From positions 17,185,501 to 17,249,500 of the forward strand of contig NC_091000.1 of assembly GCF_041146395.1 (NCBI RefSeq): a stretch of DNA of 64,000 bases, in the 5' to 3' direction. Position 1 is the stretch's first letter. The number at the start of each line of letters is the position of its first letter. The position numbers and the translations under genes are program-made. This stretch comes from Eulemur rufifrons (lineage: Eukaryota; Chordata; Mammalia; Primates; Lemuridae). This document shows positions 1-17,549 of the stretch, in pieces. The notes below the pieces were generated by a model, which worked only from the letters and a program-made list of their open reading frames with translations, was not told the origin of the DNA and did no database searches.

Positions 1-965
1 AAATGCGCTTGCTAATAGGTACACTTCCCCCAGGGCTAAACTATCCCTCTCTCCACTGGTCATTGACAAAGTTGGACAGCTCTTTGTCTTCTCTCCTGAT
101 ATAGGCTGCTTACACATGGAGGAGGAAGAAAAATGCTCATTTTCTGAGAACTCTCCAAGAGCAGGTTTCTTTATAAGTGTAGTGATATATAGGTGTGCCC
201 ACTTCCTGCACTTAAGCAAGAAACTCTTCTGGAAGATAACAGTTATCGTAAGGAAGAAGGGGATCTTATTTTTAATAGGCATGTCCTTTCTCCAAAATAA
301 ACCTTCATTGTAACCATTATTCTCCTTTTCCTATTTCTACCTCTTCAGGTAACATATTATAGAATTTAATTTTCTTGAAGAGATAATTTATAAATTATAT
401 TGAAGAAATGAAGTAAATGATTAATAGTAGCCTTTCTCCAAACTAGGAAAGTTCATAGAAGGAATGATTAATTTAGGTCAGTGTTTCCCAAATGCTTTTG
501 ACTATGACACATGATAAAAAATACATTTTTCGTCATGATTCACTCATCCACCAATACAGAGCACGTATGTGTGCATGTGTGTATATGTGTAAGACATTAA
601 TATTTTACAAAGCAGTATTTATCCTTCATATGTGCAGTGTACTCTGACATTTCTTATTCTATTAAAAAATGCTGGATGGGACTTACTGAAATGATTTCAT
701 GACCCCACTCATGGATAGTACACTATGTTGAAGAACACTGATTTAGGCCACTAAGGCACCAAATTGCAAATGATATTCTCATGTCTATAAGAAGTATCTG
801 AAAAATGTAAAGCATTTCAAAATTGCATAAATTATTTTCAGTCTATAAATTAATTATTATTTTGATTAGGTCTGTATTATAACTACGTACGTGTCATTTT
901 ATACCACAGTTTAGTTTCTAGTGTACCTAGTGTTGATTTCTGTCATCCTCTCTTCTCTTTTACAG
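1..965 (+). other. AFG2A: AFG2A intron (3' part), upstream of exon a
   Basis: This is intronic DNA ending at the 'tacag' acceptor. It contains an hAT-like transposon fossil at 480-745. I recognise nothing in 1-479; a 65-codon open frame at 116-313 has no family resemblance and lies in intron. A short TG-rich stretch sits near 569-590. Confidence 0.85.
480..745. mobile_element. hAT-like DNA transposon fossil with inverted ends
   Basis: The left end 'cagtgtttcccaaatg' (about 480) and the reverse complement of the right end ('cagtgttcttcaacat', about 727-743) are imperfect terminal inverted repeats around about 265 bp. The interior resembles non-autonomous Charlie/MER-type elements ('gactatgacacatgataaaaaatacattt'-like wording, degraded). 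It has no coding capacity. The family name is uncertain. Confidence 0.6.
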
Positions 966-1024
966 TGACAAAGATATAGACATTAATGAAGAAGAACTGA
1001 CTGGTTGTATCCTGAGAAAACTAG
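966..1024 (+). CDS. AFG2A: AFG2A (SPATA5) coding exon a, N-terminal region
   Basis: This 59-nt internal exon opens the AFG2A coding sequence in the window. AFG2A is a hexameric AAA+ unfoldase. From established work it acts with AFG2B, CINP and AIRIM in ribosome maturation (pre-60S recycling) and replisome protein turnover. The exon reads DKDIDINEEELTGCILRKL, an acidic linker into the second half of the CDC48-type N region. It follows a 'tacag' acceptor (961-965) and ends before 'gtgaga'. Its first base completes a Ser codon begun upstream, and its last G starts the Asp codon finished at 1634. No start codon is expected here, because about 150 residues are encoded upstream of the window. Identification rests on the match in sequence and order to the mammalian protein as I remember it. 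Confidence 0.93.
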
Positions 1025-1633
1025 GTGAGACATATTTGAAATTGTTTTCCTACATTTTAAGCAGAAGGCAGCAGCAAATAAAGTGTCTTTGAGGTCTTGT
1101 ATACATCGTAGTTTTCTTTAAAATAGCTTAGAGAATATTCCTCTCAATGAATTAATATCCTTTTGAGATAGGGATGTATTACTTTTCCCAGTTAAGCAAT
1201 TGGCAGTTAAGCAGTGGATAGAATATGACCTGTCTGTGGATAAAGTGAGTGGTAGAATTGAGACTTTTTAATCCTTACACTCTTCCTTTTTCCAGTGAGA
1301 AACATTGTTTTGGAGTGTTAGTTTAGGTGTGCCATTTTAGTCTATCGAACATGGAATGCTTGGCTATTTGTTGATACGGTTAATACAATCTTAGATCTAT
1401 TGATTATAGAGGATTTCAAAGAATCATCTTGTCCTTCTATCTTCAGATAGTGGTATATTATAGAGGAATATTAGGTCCTCTGTTTTTTATGACAATTACT
1501 TTAGTAATATTCCATTTTTGATTTAGTACCTTTAGTCAGATAGTTTTGTTAATAGATGAAATAAATTGCTATTTAAATATTAAGCTGGTGAAAAAATTGT
1601 GCTAACATATATATTTAATAAATTGTTTTTTAG
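1025..1633 (+). other. AFG2A: AFG2A intron a-b (609 bp)
   Basis: This is a short AT-rich intron with a GT donor (gtgaga) and 'tttttag' acceptor. I see no repeat family or RNA gene in it. Confidence 0.85.
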
Positions 1634-2278
1634 ATGGCAAGATTATTTTACCAGGCAACTTTCTGTATTGTACATTCTATGGACGACCGTGCAAGTTGCA
1701 AGTGTTGCGAGTGAAAGGGGCAGATGGCATGATGTTGAAAGGCCCACGGAATGACTCTGACACTGATGCCCAGGGAGTGGCCTCTGAACGGTCCAGCATG
1801 GAAACCAGTAGCCTGGATTTATCCTTACAGCTAAGCCAGTTAGATCTGGAAGAGCCCCAGAATCCAGCAGCAAGAAGTACTCCCTGTAAACCAGTAGATG
1901 ACAGACTTATAAATAAAGCTGGTGATGTTTCGTTGGATGTTACACAGAGTCCTGGGCATGGCAGTGGGCTTGGACTGGAAGAAGTAACAGGTCTTAAATG
2001 TAGTTTTGAGTCTGCCAGAAAAGGAAATAAGCAACTTAAAAATGATGAGAGACTGCTAAAGTCCCCCAGCGTGGGAGCAAAGTGCAATACGGATGCTTTT
2101 TATTTTATTTCTTCAACAACAAGAATCCGTTTTATAAAGAGTCGTACAAACTCAAAACAGCGAGATAACCGATTCAGAGTAACTTACGACATGATAGGAG
2201 GCTTAAATAGTCAGCTGAAAGTAATTAGAGAAATGATCGAGTTGCCTCTCAAACAGCCCAAACTTTTCAAGAGTTATG
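1634..2278 (+). CDS. AFG2A: AFG2A coding exon b, N-region end, acidic linker and start of D1
   Basis: This is the largest exon here at 645 nt. It begins [19 protein letters not shown], a beta-barrel-like segment of the CDC48-type N region used for substrate or cofactor contact. A Ser/Asp/Glu-rich, probably disordered linker of about 130 residues follows. It contains short Leu-rich patches such as [15 protein letters not shown] that could be docking motifs (inference). The end, [25 protein letters not shown], is the conserved entry helix of AAA domain D1. The frame is open throughout. The linker is clearly less conserved against the human protein than the two ends. The acceptor is 'tttttag' (ending 1633) and the donor is 'gtatga'; the last G (2278) joins GA at 3213 to make Gly. 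The open frame runs 25 codons into the intron to a stop at 2353, which I regard as chance. Confidence 0.96.
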
Positions 2279-3614
<1,336 letters not shown>

Positions 3615-3671
3615 ATTCTATGGTGAGACTGAAGCAAGGTTACGTCAGATATTTGCTGAAGCCACTCTACG
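3615..3671 (+). CDS. AFG2A: AFG2A coding exon d, D1 pore loop
   Basis: This 57-nt exon encodes FYGETEARLRQIFAEATLR. The FYG motif (3616-3624) sits where AAA+ unfoldases place pore loop 1, the aromatic residue that grips substrate in the central channel; this role is family knowledge. The exon has the same phase at both ends (one base in, two bases out), so skipping it would remove 19 residues without a frameshift. The acceptor 'ttttttgcag' is strong. The donor 'gtactc' is weak at positions +4 to +6. Confidence 0.95.
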
Positions 3672-7750
<4,079 letters not shown>

Positions 7751-7939
7751 TAGTGAGTCTATATTGATGGACTTTAGTGTATATACTGATAGTTTATATT
7801 TCACTTATTTCTTAATGGAAATAGCTTTATTATTTCTAATCATATATTTATGAAAAAACCTAGATGATTCAGAAAACTATAAATAAATAAGAATCACTCT
7901 CAATCCTACCTCCTAAAGAAAGCCACTGTTAAAGCATTT

Positions 7940-8082
7940 ACGGTTGACTCTCTGTATTTGTGGATTGAACCAACTATGGATTGAAAATATTTGGGGAAAA
8001 AACCGCAATCAAAAGTAACAGTACAGCAACAAAAAATAATACAGAATTTTTTGGAGATTTGCAACAATTCGAAAAAACTCAC
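7940..8082. mobile_element. MER2/Tigger-like MITE fragment
   Basis: The sequence 'gttgactctctgtatttgtg' followed by 'gattgaaccaac' and 'gattgaaaatatttggg' matches, with decay, the end of the Tigger-related MITEs that start 'cagttggccctccgtatccg'. It is truncated on the right, where the Alu at 8083 begins. Confidence 0.6.
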
Positions 8083-8384
<302 letters not shown>

Positions 8385-9716
8385 TGAGGTTATTTGAATC
8401 CTTTCTTTCCTATTACTGGTTAATCTACCTCACAGTCTATATGTTCTGTTTATCTTTTTACAGAACCAACTTTTTGTTTCATTGATCCTTTGTATTATAA
8501 TTTTTGACCAACAACTTGAATTTGAGTAAATTATAAACTTGGTTAATAGTGTGACTTAGAGGAAAGCTAATACAACTGTGATTCTGTGAGCATTTAAAAC
8601 AATACAATTACACTCTAAGTGTAAGTGCTATAGAATGGATGTAAGTATATCCAACTTATTGAACATACATTGGCATACCCATATATTATGATGTGTGCAT
8701 TGAACGTAAGAAAAAAATTATTCCATATGGTAAATTTGAATTACTCTTTTAGTTTTAAATAAAAGAATTGAACATTTAATGTTGCATCCCACCTAAATTT
8801 AGAGAAATTATTAGGGGATAATTTGAGTGGCTCTCAGTCTTTTAAAATAAACACCTAGGCAAGTTTGGACTCATACCTTTTTTATTTTTTTAAACATGGT
8901 AAGTTTCCTTGGGCAAATGGAAGAAGTCAAAAGCATAACACTGACCTTAGATTTACTCATAAAGTTAGAATTATTTTTTTAAAAAAGAGTCATGGTGATA
9001 TCTTAATATTTGGAGGCAATATTAATGACTTGTACAATTATAGGTGCTCAATAAGTATTTTGTCATAGAATTGAAGAAGGATAATCTAAGAAATATATGT
9101 GAAAGCTGGGAGATGTAATTACTACCCCTCACCCTTGGTAGAGGTGAAAAATGTTTATTAACCTCAGGGTTGAGGTTAGTTTTGTTTTTGAACACCTATT
9201 GGGATTCATCCTTTCACCCCCTCTCCCCATACCCTCGGAAATTCCTGCTTTGTGCTAAGGAAGGAACTCTAAGTGGTTATTCCTACCTTTATAAGTAGCA
9301 AAGAACAAGTTATAAGTGCTATGTAATCCTCAAAAATGTAGGACAGTGAGGCTGCATTAAATAAATGCTGCTACTTTTTTAACATTTCCAGTCCATTTTT
9401 GCCTTCCTACTGACAGATTTCTTGGCTTTGGCTTTGGCTTTCACTGTGGAGTTTAACTAATTTTGTTTAGAACAAGTGCTTTTCAGGAGGCATTTTTATT
9501 GTTTAACAGTTATACTGTGCTTTGCTTATGAGAGGCCACTGGCATATCTGAGTAGATAAGGCACTTTAACCAGATTTGTGGGTTTGGATGCTAAGAGACT
9601 CCATCTTTAGGAGATGGAGAAGGGTGTATAAGTTAATTCTGTCTCTTTCTATTATTTATTCTCCTCCATGGAATTAAAATTCATTCACATGTTCTTAATT
9701 CAGGACTGATCACTTA

Positions 9717-9913
9717 GAACAGGAATTCTGAAACTTTATCATGTATCAGAATCACATGATAAATCTGTAGAACTTATTAAAGCAGATTACTGGGCCCCAC
9801 CCCCACAGTTTCTGATTTAGTAGATCTGAGCTGGTGCCTGAGAATTCAAACAAGTTCTGGGGTGCTGCTGCTGCTGCTGTTGCTGCTGGTATGGGGACAA
9901 CTTGAGAGCCATT
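9717..9913 (+). mobile_element. MER5A-like hAT element, copy 1
   Basis: Wording such as 'atgtatcagaatcaca', 'actgggccccacccccac' and 'tttctgatttagtag' matches the MER5A hAT-Charlie MITE. It contains a CTG/GCT microsatellite at 9862-9888. It is the first of three adjacent copies. Confidence 0.78.
9862..9888 (+). repeat. (CTG)n microsatellite
   Basis: This is an interrupted CTG/GCT tract of about 9 units ending 'gttgctgctgg', inside the first MER5A-like copy. It is intronic and short. Confidence 0.85.
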
Positions 9914-9914
9914 G

Positions 9915-10150
9915 ACCTAGACTATTGGTTTTTAAACATCATTATGCATCAGACTCACTTGGGAAGCTATATGCACGCACCTACACACATTTTTTCTCAT
10001 GCTCGCACACTCAGGCTCACACATTTGCACCTGATAACTTAATTGGTTAAGGGAAGTGGGGAACTGGAATCTGGATGTATAATGTTTCCCAAGTGATTTT
10101 TGAAGTAGCCAGTCTTGTACTTGCCTGTGAGCAGGCATTTGAGTCATTGA
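9915..10150 (+). mobile_element. MER5-like hAT element, copy 2 (degraded)
   Basis: It begins 'ttggtttttaaacatcatta' and continues 'tgcatcagactcacttggga', the decayed MER5 start. The middle is replaced by CA-rich text ('cgcacctacacacat', 'gctcgcacactc'). The right half is poorly preserved. Confidence 0.5.
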
Positions 10151-10154
10151 TCTA

Positions 10155-10335
10155 GGTGAGTGGTTCTCCAACTTAAACATATGTTAGGAATCACTTGTAG
10201 AGTTTGTTAAAACACAGTTCTGGGCTGTATTCTGATTCAGTAGGTGAAGGTGGGGCCCAAGAATTTGCATTTCTCACAGGCTTGCAGGTGATGTCAAAGT
10301 TGCTGGTCCAAGTACTACACTTTGGAATCAGTAAT
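10155..10335 (+). mobile_element. MER5A-like hAT element, copy 3
   Basis: 'gagtggttctccaacttaaa' is followed by 'aggaatcacttgtagagttt', 'gattcagtaggtgaaggtgg' and 'agaatttgcatttctcac', which is clear MER5A wording. The copy is near full length and in the same orientation as copy 1. Confidence 0.8.
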
Positions 10336-12010
10336 TTAGGCCAACTACCTAATTTTTGAAGATTCTCTGTAACTTATTTAAATAACTGGTTAAATTTTGG
10401 TAATGTAATTCTTTTACTACCTCTAATAGTGTTGAGTTTCTTCCCAGAATTTTTATATGATAGTAATGTACTATTCAAAAGTACGTCATCTAACCGTCCC
10501 ACTCAAGGAAAAATGAATGTCCAGATTTGTCTTGGAAGTATGTATAATGGTTCTGAATAAAACTTAAAAAGGCAAATAATTCTGAAAGATAGAAAAACCA
10601 TAAGTAAGGAAACAGTTAAGAATTAACAATTAAGGATACAAATAAGAACCCAGACATGTGTTTTTCCTAGAACATTTACTTGCTTATGATTTGTGGACCT
10701 GTGTATTCATTGTGCTTTTTGTGTGTTGTGTCTCTGATGGTTTTCCCTCTTCCTGGACTGTGGTGTAGTGGAGGAAGCTCTGCCCTTTTAAACAAAAGAT
10801 GCACAAATGTCTAGTAATAGCATGAATTGAAGTGATCGAAAATTTCATAAAACATAGTGAACTATGCTTTCTAATTATTTTTGTAATCCAAAGGTTATTG
10901 TTTGTGGGGTACTATTTAATAATACTAAATCCTTGTAGTGTGTATGTAGATTGTGTATGCTTTTCCAGAGGATAGAAAGTTAACAGTTTATTCCATAGTT
11001 TGTTAGAATGATACTGTATCTTTTGGAGTGTGCTTATTCTAAACTTTTCTAATATTTTATTCAAGTGTTATTAAATATTTTCCATATCTTTTAACTTTAT
11101 TCCCATAATGAATATGAAAGTTGGAAACAGTATAGTAGTTAGTGTTGCTTTCAACACTTGGATCTCCTGTTATCTGAGCAGATACAACATTTAATGTTGA
11201 TGATTGGGTATGATTCTTATTTTCAAATGTTATATTTTCTTTTTAATTTTTGAGCTAGAGTGTGGTTTGATATGTCATGACTTATTCAAAGACCTAATGT
11301 TTTATAGTTCACCTTTTTAAGCAAAGAGCAGCTGTATTTTGAAATGTTTTATCTCAAGCAGACAAGTTGTTTACAAGCTTGACTGTAACACATCCTGACA
11401 TTTAATGTCTATGTTTGTATTCCTCCTGGGATTAGGCTGCCTTTCTAATTAATTAGTTGCATCACCTTTTATTAATTCTCTGAAAATTTATAATGTTTTA
11501 AATTAATAACATAGATAAGCATACCGTACTTTTTTGGAAAAACATGAAATGTTAATTATGTAGCAGTGACAGGAATTATATAAATTCTGTTGAATGTTAG
11601 AAGATGCTTAGCAACAATGTTTTCCAAATACAGGGATTTATTATAAACTTATCCTTCTAAGGCTGCCTGTGCCATTTCAGGAGAGTGAATATAAATAGAG
11701 CTTGATTTCTTCAAGAAGTGGACTCAGTCATTTTGTTTACAGTGAAAGGAAGTATTTGCTTCACATCTCTGAGAATTTATCTTTAGCATCCTTGTTGATT
11801 ACACATCATTTCAACATGTTCATGCCAAATTCTTGGTCTCTGATAAGATAGCATCACAGAACAGGAATAACTAAAACTCTTATTTAAAGAATGATTTTTG
11901 TCATTATAGCACTTTAAATAGGTCTAGTAACAATTCTGAATCTAATTAGTGTAACTTTTTTTGAAATGGAAAATTTTATCTGTTTTGTCTAGAGTTCTGA
12001 GATAATTTAT

Positions 12011-12365
12011 TTTTTTTATTTTTTTTTTTATTTTTTTTTTTTTTTTTGTTGAGACAGAGTCTCACTTTGTTGCCCAGGCTAGAGTGAGTGCCGTGGCGTC
12101 AGCTTAGCTCACAGCAACCTCAGACTCCTCGGCTTAAGCGATCCTACTGCCTCAGCCTCCCGAGTAGCTGGGACTACAGGCATGCGCCACTATGCCCGGC
12201 TAATTTTTTCTATATAGATTTTTAGGTGTCCATATAATGTCTTTCTATTTTTAGTAGAGACGGGGTCTCGCTCAGGCTGGTCTCAAACTCCTGACCTTGA
12301 GCAATCCACCCGCCTCGGCCTCCCAGAGTGCTAGGATTACAGGCGTGAGCCACCGCGCCCGGCCT
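12011..12365 (-). mobile_element. Strepsirrhine-type Alu with perfect target-site duplication
   Basis: This is a full-length Alu in reverse complement. It carries 'gtgagtgccgtggcgtcagc' in one arm and the extra segment around 'tttttaggtgtccatataat' in the other, plus 'cagagtgctaggattacagg'. I recognise these as lemur-lineage Alu features. It is flanked by an 18-bp perfect direct repeat, agttctgagataatttat, at 11993-12010 and 12366-12383. The clean duplication indicates a fairly recent insertion. Confidence 0.95.
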
Positions 12366-13422
12366 AGTTCTGAGATAATTTATAGCTCATTAGTCTTCCC
12401 TCCTACTCCCTACTAGCTTATTTTTACAGGAATTCATGGCGCATCTACTATGTGCACATTAATAATAGTCCAGCTCTTATGAAAAGTTCTCTAACTTTTT
12501 TACCATTTTTTGAATTCTGCCAATGGCATTTTTTTGTTAAAATTAAAATATTGATTCTATAAAAATTCAGTATTTTTAAATGAAGCCCAGGAAAATATTG
12601 GGGTTTACTGGAGAGATTATGGTGAACTCTAGATTCAAATACATTACACTTTACCAGCTGAGAAACATTGGCCAAGCCATTCAACCTCTTGAGTTTTGTT
12701 TCCTCACCAGCTAAATAGGGATAACATTATATTGTTTTAAGAGTTTTCATGAGGTTTAGAAATATAGCCTGGCAGTAGTGGTCATCATTTATATAGGTCT
12801 TTGGTAAATGTCACTGCATTTCTCTTTTTTTTTCTTTTGCCTTTGGCAAGCTGATATTTAAACATTTTTAAAAAATTGTATTTTATATAATTTATGTGTT
12901 TCCTGGTAGAAGTGTCTTTGAATTCTGGCAATATTCCTGATACTTTATGAACTATTCTTGGCTATGCTATATAAGAAATACCAGGGAAATCTGTCAGAAT
13001 CCTTTACTTCACTAGAGTAGTGATTTTTTACTAGATCAGTAAAGGTCTTGCCCATCAATATGAATATGCAGACTAGAACTAGATAAGGCTCTTTTGGGGT
13101 AGCCTCCTTGATGGATTTTCTTGCGGAACTTGGGGGTGTTATGTCATACGTAGGCAAAGTCATAGTCTTCCCTCCTCCACCCATCTCATGCCACATGTGA
13201 GTTCACTGTAGGCTCTCAGTAGAGCAACAGAAGTAGGAATACAAATTAAATTGATGTATATGTCATATCACTCTAATGCATTTTATAAGTGGCCATATAT
13301 TTATTATTATAGCTGGATAAACAGTAATTATGCAGCATAATATCTCATAAAGCAATGAATTGCCCCCTCTGTTTTGTAATTCTGAAATGTAGTGATGGAA
13401 TATTAGATTTGTGACATTAGAA

Positions 13423-13518
13423 TTTGTCCTACTGCATAAATATTATAGATATTATATAGAGAGGGTTTTTTTTGTCCTACTGCATAAATATTATAGATAT
13501 TATATAGAGAGGGTTTTT
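13423..13518 (+). repeat. Perfect 48-bp tandem duplication
   Basis: Two identical 48-bp units, 13423-13470 and 13471-13518, each start 'tttgtcctactgcataaata' and end 'gagagggttttt'. The antisense Alu at 13519 begins directly at the end of the second unit. Confidence 0.95.
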
Positions 13519-13846
13519 TGTTTTTTTTTGGTTTTTTTTTTTGTTTTTTTTAAAGTAGAATCAGGGTCTTGCTCTGTCACCCAGGCTGAAGAGCAGTGGC
13601 ACAAACAATAGCTCACTGCAACCTCGAACTCCTGGGCTCAAGTGATCCTCCCACTGCAGCCTCCTGTGTAGCTAGGACTACAGGCACACACCACCATGCC
13701 TGGCTAATTTTTAAATTTTTTATAGAGACAGGGTCTCACTATGTTGCCCAGGCTGGTCTTGAACTTTTGGCTGAAGCAGTCCTCCTGGCTTGCTGCCTTG
13801 GTCTCCCCAGGTGCTGGGATTATAGACATGAACCACCATGCTTGGC
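13519..13846 (-). mobile_element. Alu SINE, antisense
   Basis: A long poly-T/TG tail is followed by reverse-complement Alu arms ('ctcactgcaacctcgaactc', 'gatcctcccactgcagcc', 'gtgctgggattatagacatg'). A short direct repeat, agagaggg, flanks it (13506-13513 and 13848-13855). It is diverged, of older type. Confidence 0.9.
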
Positions 13847-14439
13847 AAGAGAGGGATTTTTTTGTTGTTAGTGAACCAGGTATTACTTTTGTTACTCATT
13901 TGAAGTGACTGGAGCTGAATGGTTTATTTCAGAAAAACAGGTTGTAGTTTTGATTTTGTTTAAACTCTAAATGACATATACCATTTACATTGCTAGTGGA
14001 AAATTTTCTGAGCGGTTTTCCCAAGACTATAAAAGTATAAAACTTGAGGAAAGGAAAGTAAAACTAGTCTATCTGAATAAACCTTATTTCTGAGAGTTAT
14101 TCTTGATTCCTTTTTCTTTTACTTTTTATCAAATCCTGTCAGCTCTATTTTCAAATTTATTCAAAATTTGACTTCTTAGAAATTAAAAAAAAAATTAACT
14201 ACTTTCATTGTTTCTGCTATAGTTCAAACCATCATCAGCTCGTCTGTACTATTGAAATACCTTTTTCCTCCCTACTCTTTCCCCCGGCCTTTCATCTCTC
14301 TTTATTCTTTACATTGTCTAACTTGTAGGACTTTGAATTACAGGTTGTGGACATACGGACAGGTCTGGGTTAGAGTTATGGACTTGAGAGTTATCAGCAG
14401 TTACATGGTGACTGAAGTTATAGAAATGAATGAAATCAC

Positions 14440-14570
14440 TAACAGAGAGCGAGTAGAGTTCATTCATTCATTTATTGAGCCAGGCACTACACTAGGTGCT
14501 GGGGCTACCTCAGTGGATAAGACAGATGAGGGCTGTCTCCTTATGGAGCTCAAGATGTAGGGAATTACAA
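14440..14570 (-). mobile_element. L2/MIR-type relic
   Basis: 'cattcattcatttattgagc' followed by 'aggcactacactaggtgctg' and 'ctccttatggagctcaagat' is the familiar wording of an ancient mammalian L2/MIR-type repeat in reverse. It is diverged and non-coding. Confidence 0.65.
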
Positions 14571-14799
14571 TACAGGTGTTGGGTGTTACATGAATGATCA
14601 GGGAGGTTCAGAATGCTAATGAAAAGAGAAGCGGGATCTTGGTTAACACTACCATTCAAAGGTTGGGTTGTTAAAAAAGATCTGGGATAGGAGACTGAGG
14701 AATGGCTAGAGAGATGGGAAGAAAACCCAAAGAAAGTGGTGACTCAAATGAAATGAGGGAAACTTTTGGGGGAGGAAATAATGTAGTATTAGTTAACAC

Positions 14800-14990
14800 T
14801 AATTCACTCATTGAATACTTGTAATGTGTTCATCATTGTTTGAAGCACCTTACATATATAAATGCATTTCTTCCTCACAACGCTATGAGGTTATCTTTAT
14901 TTTATAGTTGAAGAAACTTATGTTAGGAGGTTAAGGAACTTACAATCACACAGGTAATCAAGCTAGGATCAATAGTATTAGAGACCACAG
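14800..14990 (-). mobile_element. MIR SINE relic
   Basis: 'gaagcaccttacatatataa' followed by 'ctcacaacgctatgaggtta', 'gaagaaactta' and 'acacaggtaatcaagctagg' matches reverse-complement MIR. Confidence 0.7.
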
Positions 14991-17261
14991 TGACATAAAG
15001 TGGTTAGTTTCCTACCTGGAAGGTCAGGAGAGCCCTGGAAGAATCTTGTACCTAGCTGCTAGATTATGTTAAATTGAGTAGTGATTCAGAGTTGAAGGAG
15101 CAGAGATAGTGATTATCAATTACTCTTTCAGTTTTAATGGTGTGCTATTATTTAGAGTTTTTGTACCTTCCATAAAAAAAAGGATAAATATAGTTGGTTC
15201 CCCCTCTCCTTTTGCCACCCCTCTCTCCTCCACCAGGTAAAAACCAGATCCAACTATATTCCTTCATTATTTTCCTGGTTCCTCTCCTATTACCTGGGCC
15301 CTGCCTTAATCCTCCCAGTTGTGGATCTCTAACCTCTCTTAGCACAAGAATTGTGCTCTGATCAAGTTTTTTTTTTTTTTAATTGAACTGGGTATTTTAG
15401 TAAGGTTGCTAAGCCAGACAGCTAAATAATTTGATATTAAAAATTTGAAACTACAAGCTGTATCTTTAGGGAAGTTTGTTGAAACCTGAGACTAGTGAAG
15501 TGATTGTTTTAGAACTAGAATACCTTTTCAGAGATAGTTTAGTATGTTCCCTTATTTCACAGATGGAAAGAGACTATGGGATATATGTAAACTCAAGCAG
15601 TTAGTGAGGTGTAAGCCTTGGCCCAAGATTCAGTCTGGAGACAAGTGTGCCTTCCACAGTGCCATTACTTTGAAAAGCAACTTTTGAAAGTGATAAGAGG
15701 TTCAGAATAAACTGTAATCAGTTTAAGTTACAGCAGTCACTTGTAATATAAATAAAGTGAGAACCACAATATCCTCTTTGAGAGTATTCTGTTTTTGCTT
15801 TCTTTTCTATTAATGAGCAGTGAGAAATGAAACTCTCCTAGTAATATATCAAGTGATATTCATCACCTTGTCTGTACTTAATACAGAGTTGAGGGAGAGT
15901 AAAGACTCCAGATAAAACAAAGTTTCTGGTTCTGGTATTCTGAGGAAAGTATATTTTAAAAAGAGAGACTTAGATTTTTGTTATACTTGCTTTTGGTCTT
16001 CATATGCATGAGTATATCATTAGGAAATTTTATGCTCAGCTTTTAGAATTCAGATATGAGATCTAGATGCCCATGTTTCATGTTACTTCTTCATATAATT
16101 AAGTTTCTGTAGATAATAATTCTAAAAAGCATTATTAGTCCTCTGATCAGGTTAAATTTATTATTTGTTGCTATCTAATGAAGGAACTTAATTGCATTCT
16201 TAAAAATAACCCATAATTTAGCAAGCACTGAGTATAAAATTGTAACAGGATTCCATATGCATGGGGCAAGATGATGTTTGTTGATTGCATCTGGAGCAGA
16301 GGGTTTTGAAGAGCATGAGTTTAAAATAATTGCTCTTGTCCAGAAATGGTTATATCTGGATATTGATATGGAGGTTGAGGTGGAAGGGGTCATACACTGG
16401 AAAGAATGTGTTGACATTAGTCTTGCCTTAGACATTTTGCCTTTTCTTCCCTTCCTTGTATCTTGTTTTCCATTCTTAAAAGTTTTAAGAGCATTGGAAA
16501 ATAAAATAATGAAAACAAAATGACACATCTGTTGTTTAGTTAGCCACACCTATTTTTTTCCAAGTTGTTTCTTAAGAACATAGAAATATTGTTTCTGTTT
16601 GTTTACATTTTAAAAAATTAAGTTCGAACTTAGAAAAGGAAATATAGATTGTTTGCTCTGTTTATCAATGATGTACATGTGTCCATTTGCTCCTCTAGTC
16701 CGTTGTCTTCTGGTTTCTAAAAATATGCATATTTTTAAAAATTTAATCTCTTGGCATAGATTACTGTATGACATTAGGAATGGTTGATGGCCAATAATTT
16801 AAACTTAGCATCATAGAATTTTAAGCTATTTAAACTTAAATAATTAGACAAGATATATTTTAATCTTCCGTTTAATGAAGTAACTGATGGCCAAAGGAGC
16901 AAAGTTTTATTTAAACTTGTACTTGAGCTAATGGCTAGAGCTATAGAGGATTGGTTGCATTAATATGATAGCTCCAGGGATCTTTAATTTCTGTAAGCTC
17001 TGATAATACATTTAATAAGAATAGCATTTATTATATAAAAGAGGGTACATTTATATAGAGTCTAGAATCATTGTACTCCAGAGTGGGAAAGAATCTTAAG
17101 GCCTGTGGCAGGAATCTCCAGGATCCCTTGTTACATTTTTATAGCTTTTGCAAATCAGTAAACTTCCATATTGTTCTTTTCCCCTTTCTGACAATCGGCT
17201 ATACTTTATCTTATCATGTATCTACAGACAAATTAATAGAGTTGGATTTAGGTTTATTTAA

Positions 17262-17460
17262 AACATGTTCTTTCATATATAAGAACTCTTTGAGGACAGG
17301 GATTTTGTCTTTCCTACAGGGCCACGTAATGTCTAAAGTGCTCTGCTTATTCTTGCCTCTAGGCCTTGTATATGCTATTCCCTCTACCTGGAATACTCTG
17401 CTGCCTCTTTGGCCTCAGTTCCCATTTTTTCAGGTTAACATCAACTCATTTTTTAGATCT
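17262..17460 (+). mobile_element. L2 LINE relic
   Basis: 'tttgaggacagggattttgt' and 'tgctattccctctacctgga' are characteristic wording of the ancient L2 3' region. It is diverged, with no coding remnant of note. Confidence 0.6.
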
Positions 17461-17549
17461 AACTACTTGAACTTAGACACATGTTTTAGTCTTTCTTCAT
17501 TTGTGAAATAAAAGAATGTACTAAGTGATTTCTGTGAGGGTTGTGTAGG

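Noticed and set aside
116..313. 65-codon open frame near the left edge
   Set aside because: Chance frame in intron; no homology recognised and no codon pattern like the neighbouring exons.
1677..2087. Long minus-strand frame opposite exon b
   Set aside because: It is the antisense shadow of the true 645-nt coding exon.
16175..16549. 124-codon minus-strand frame
   Set aside because: No recognised family, no splice context and no conservation evidence; treated as a chance frame in intron.
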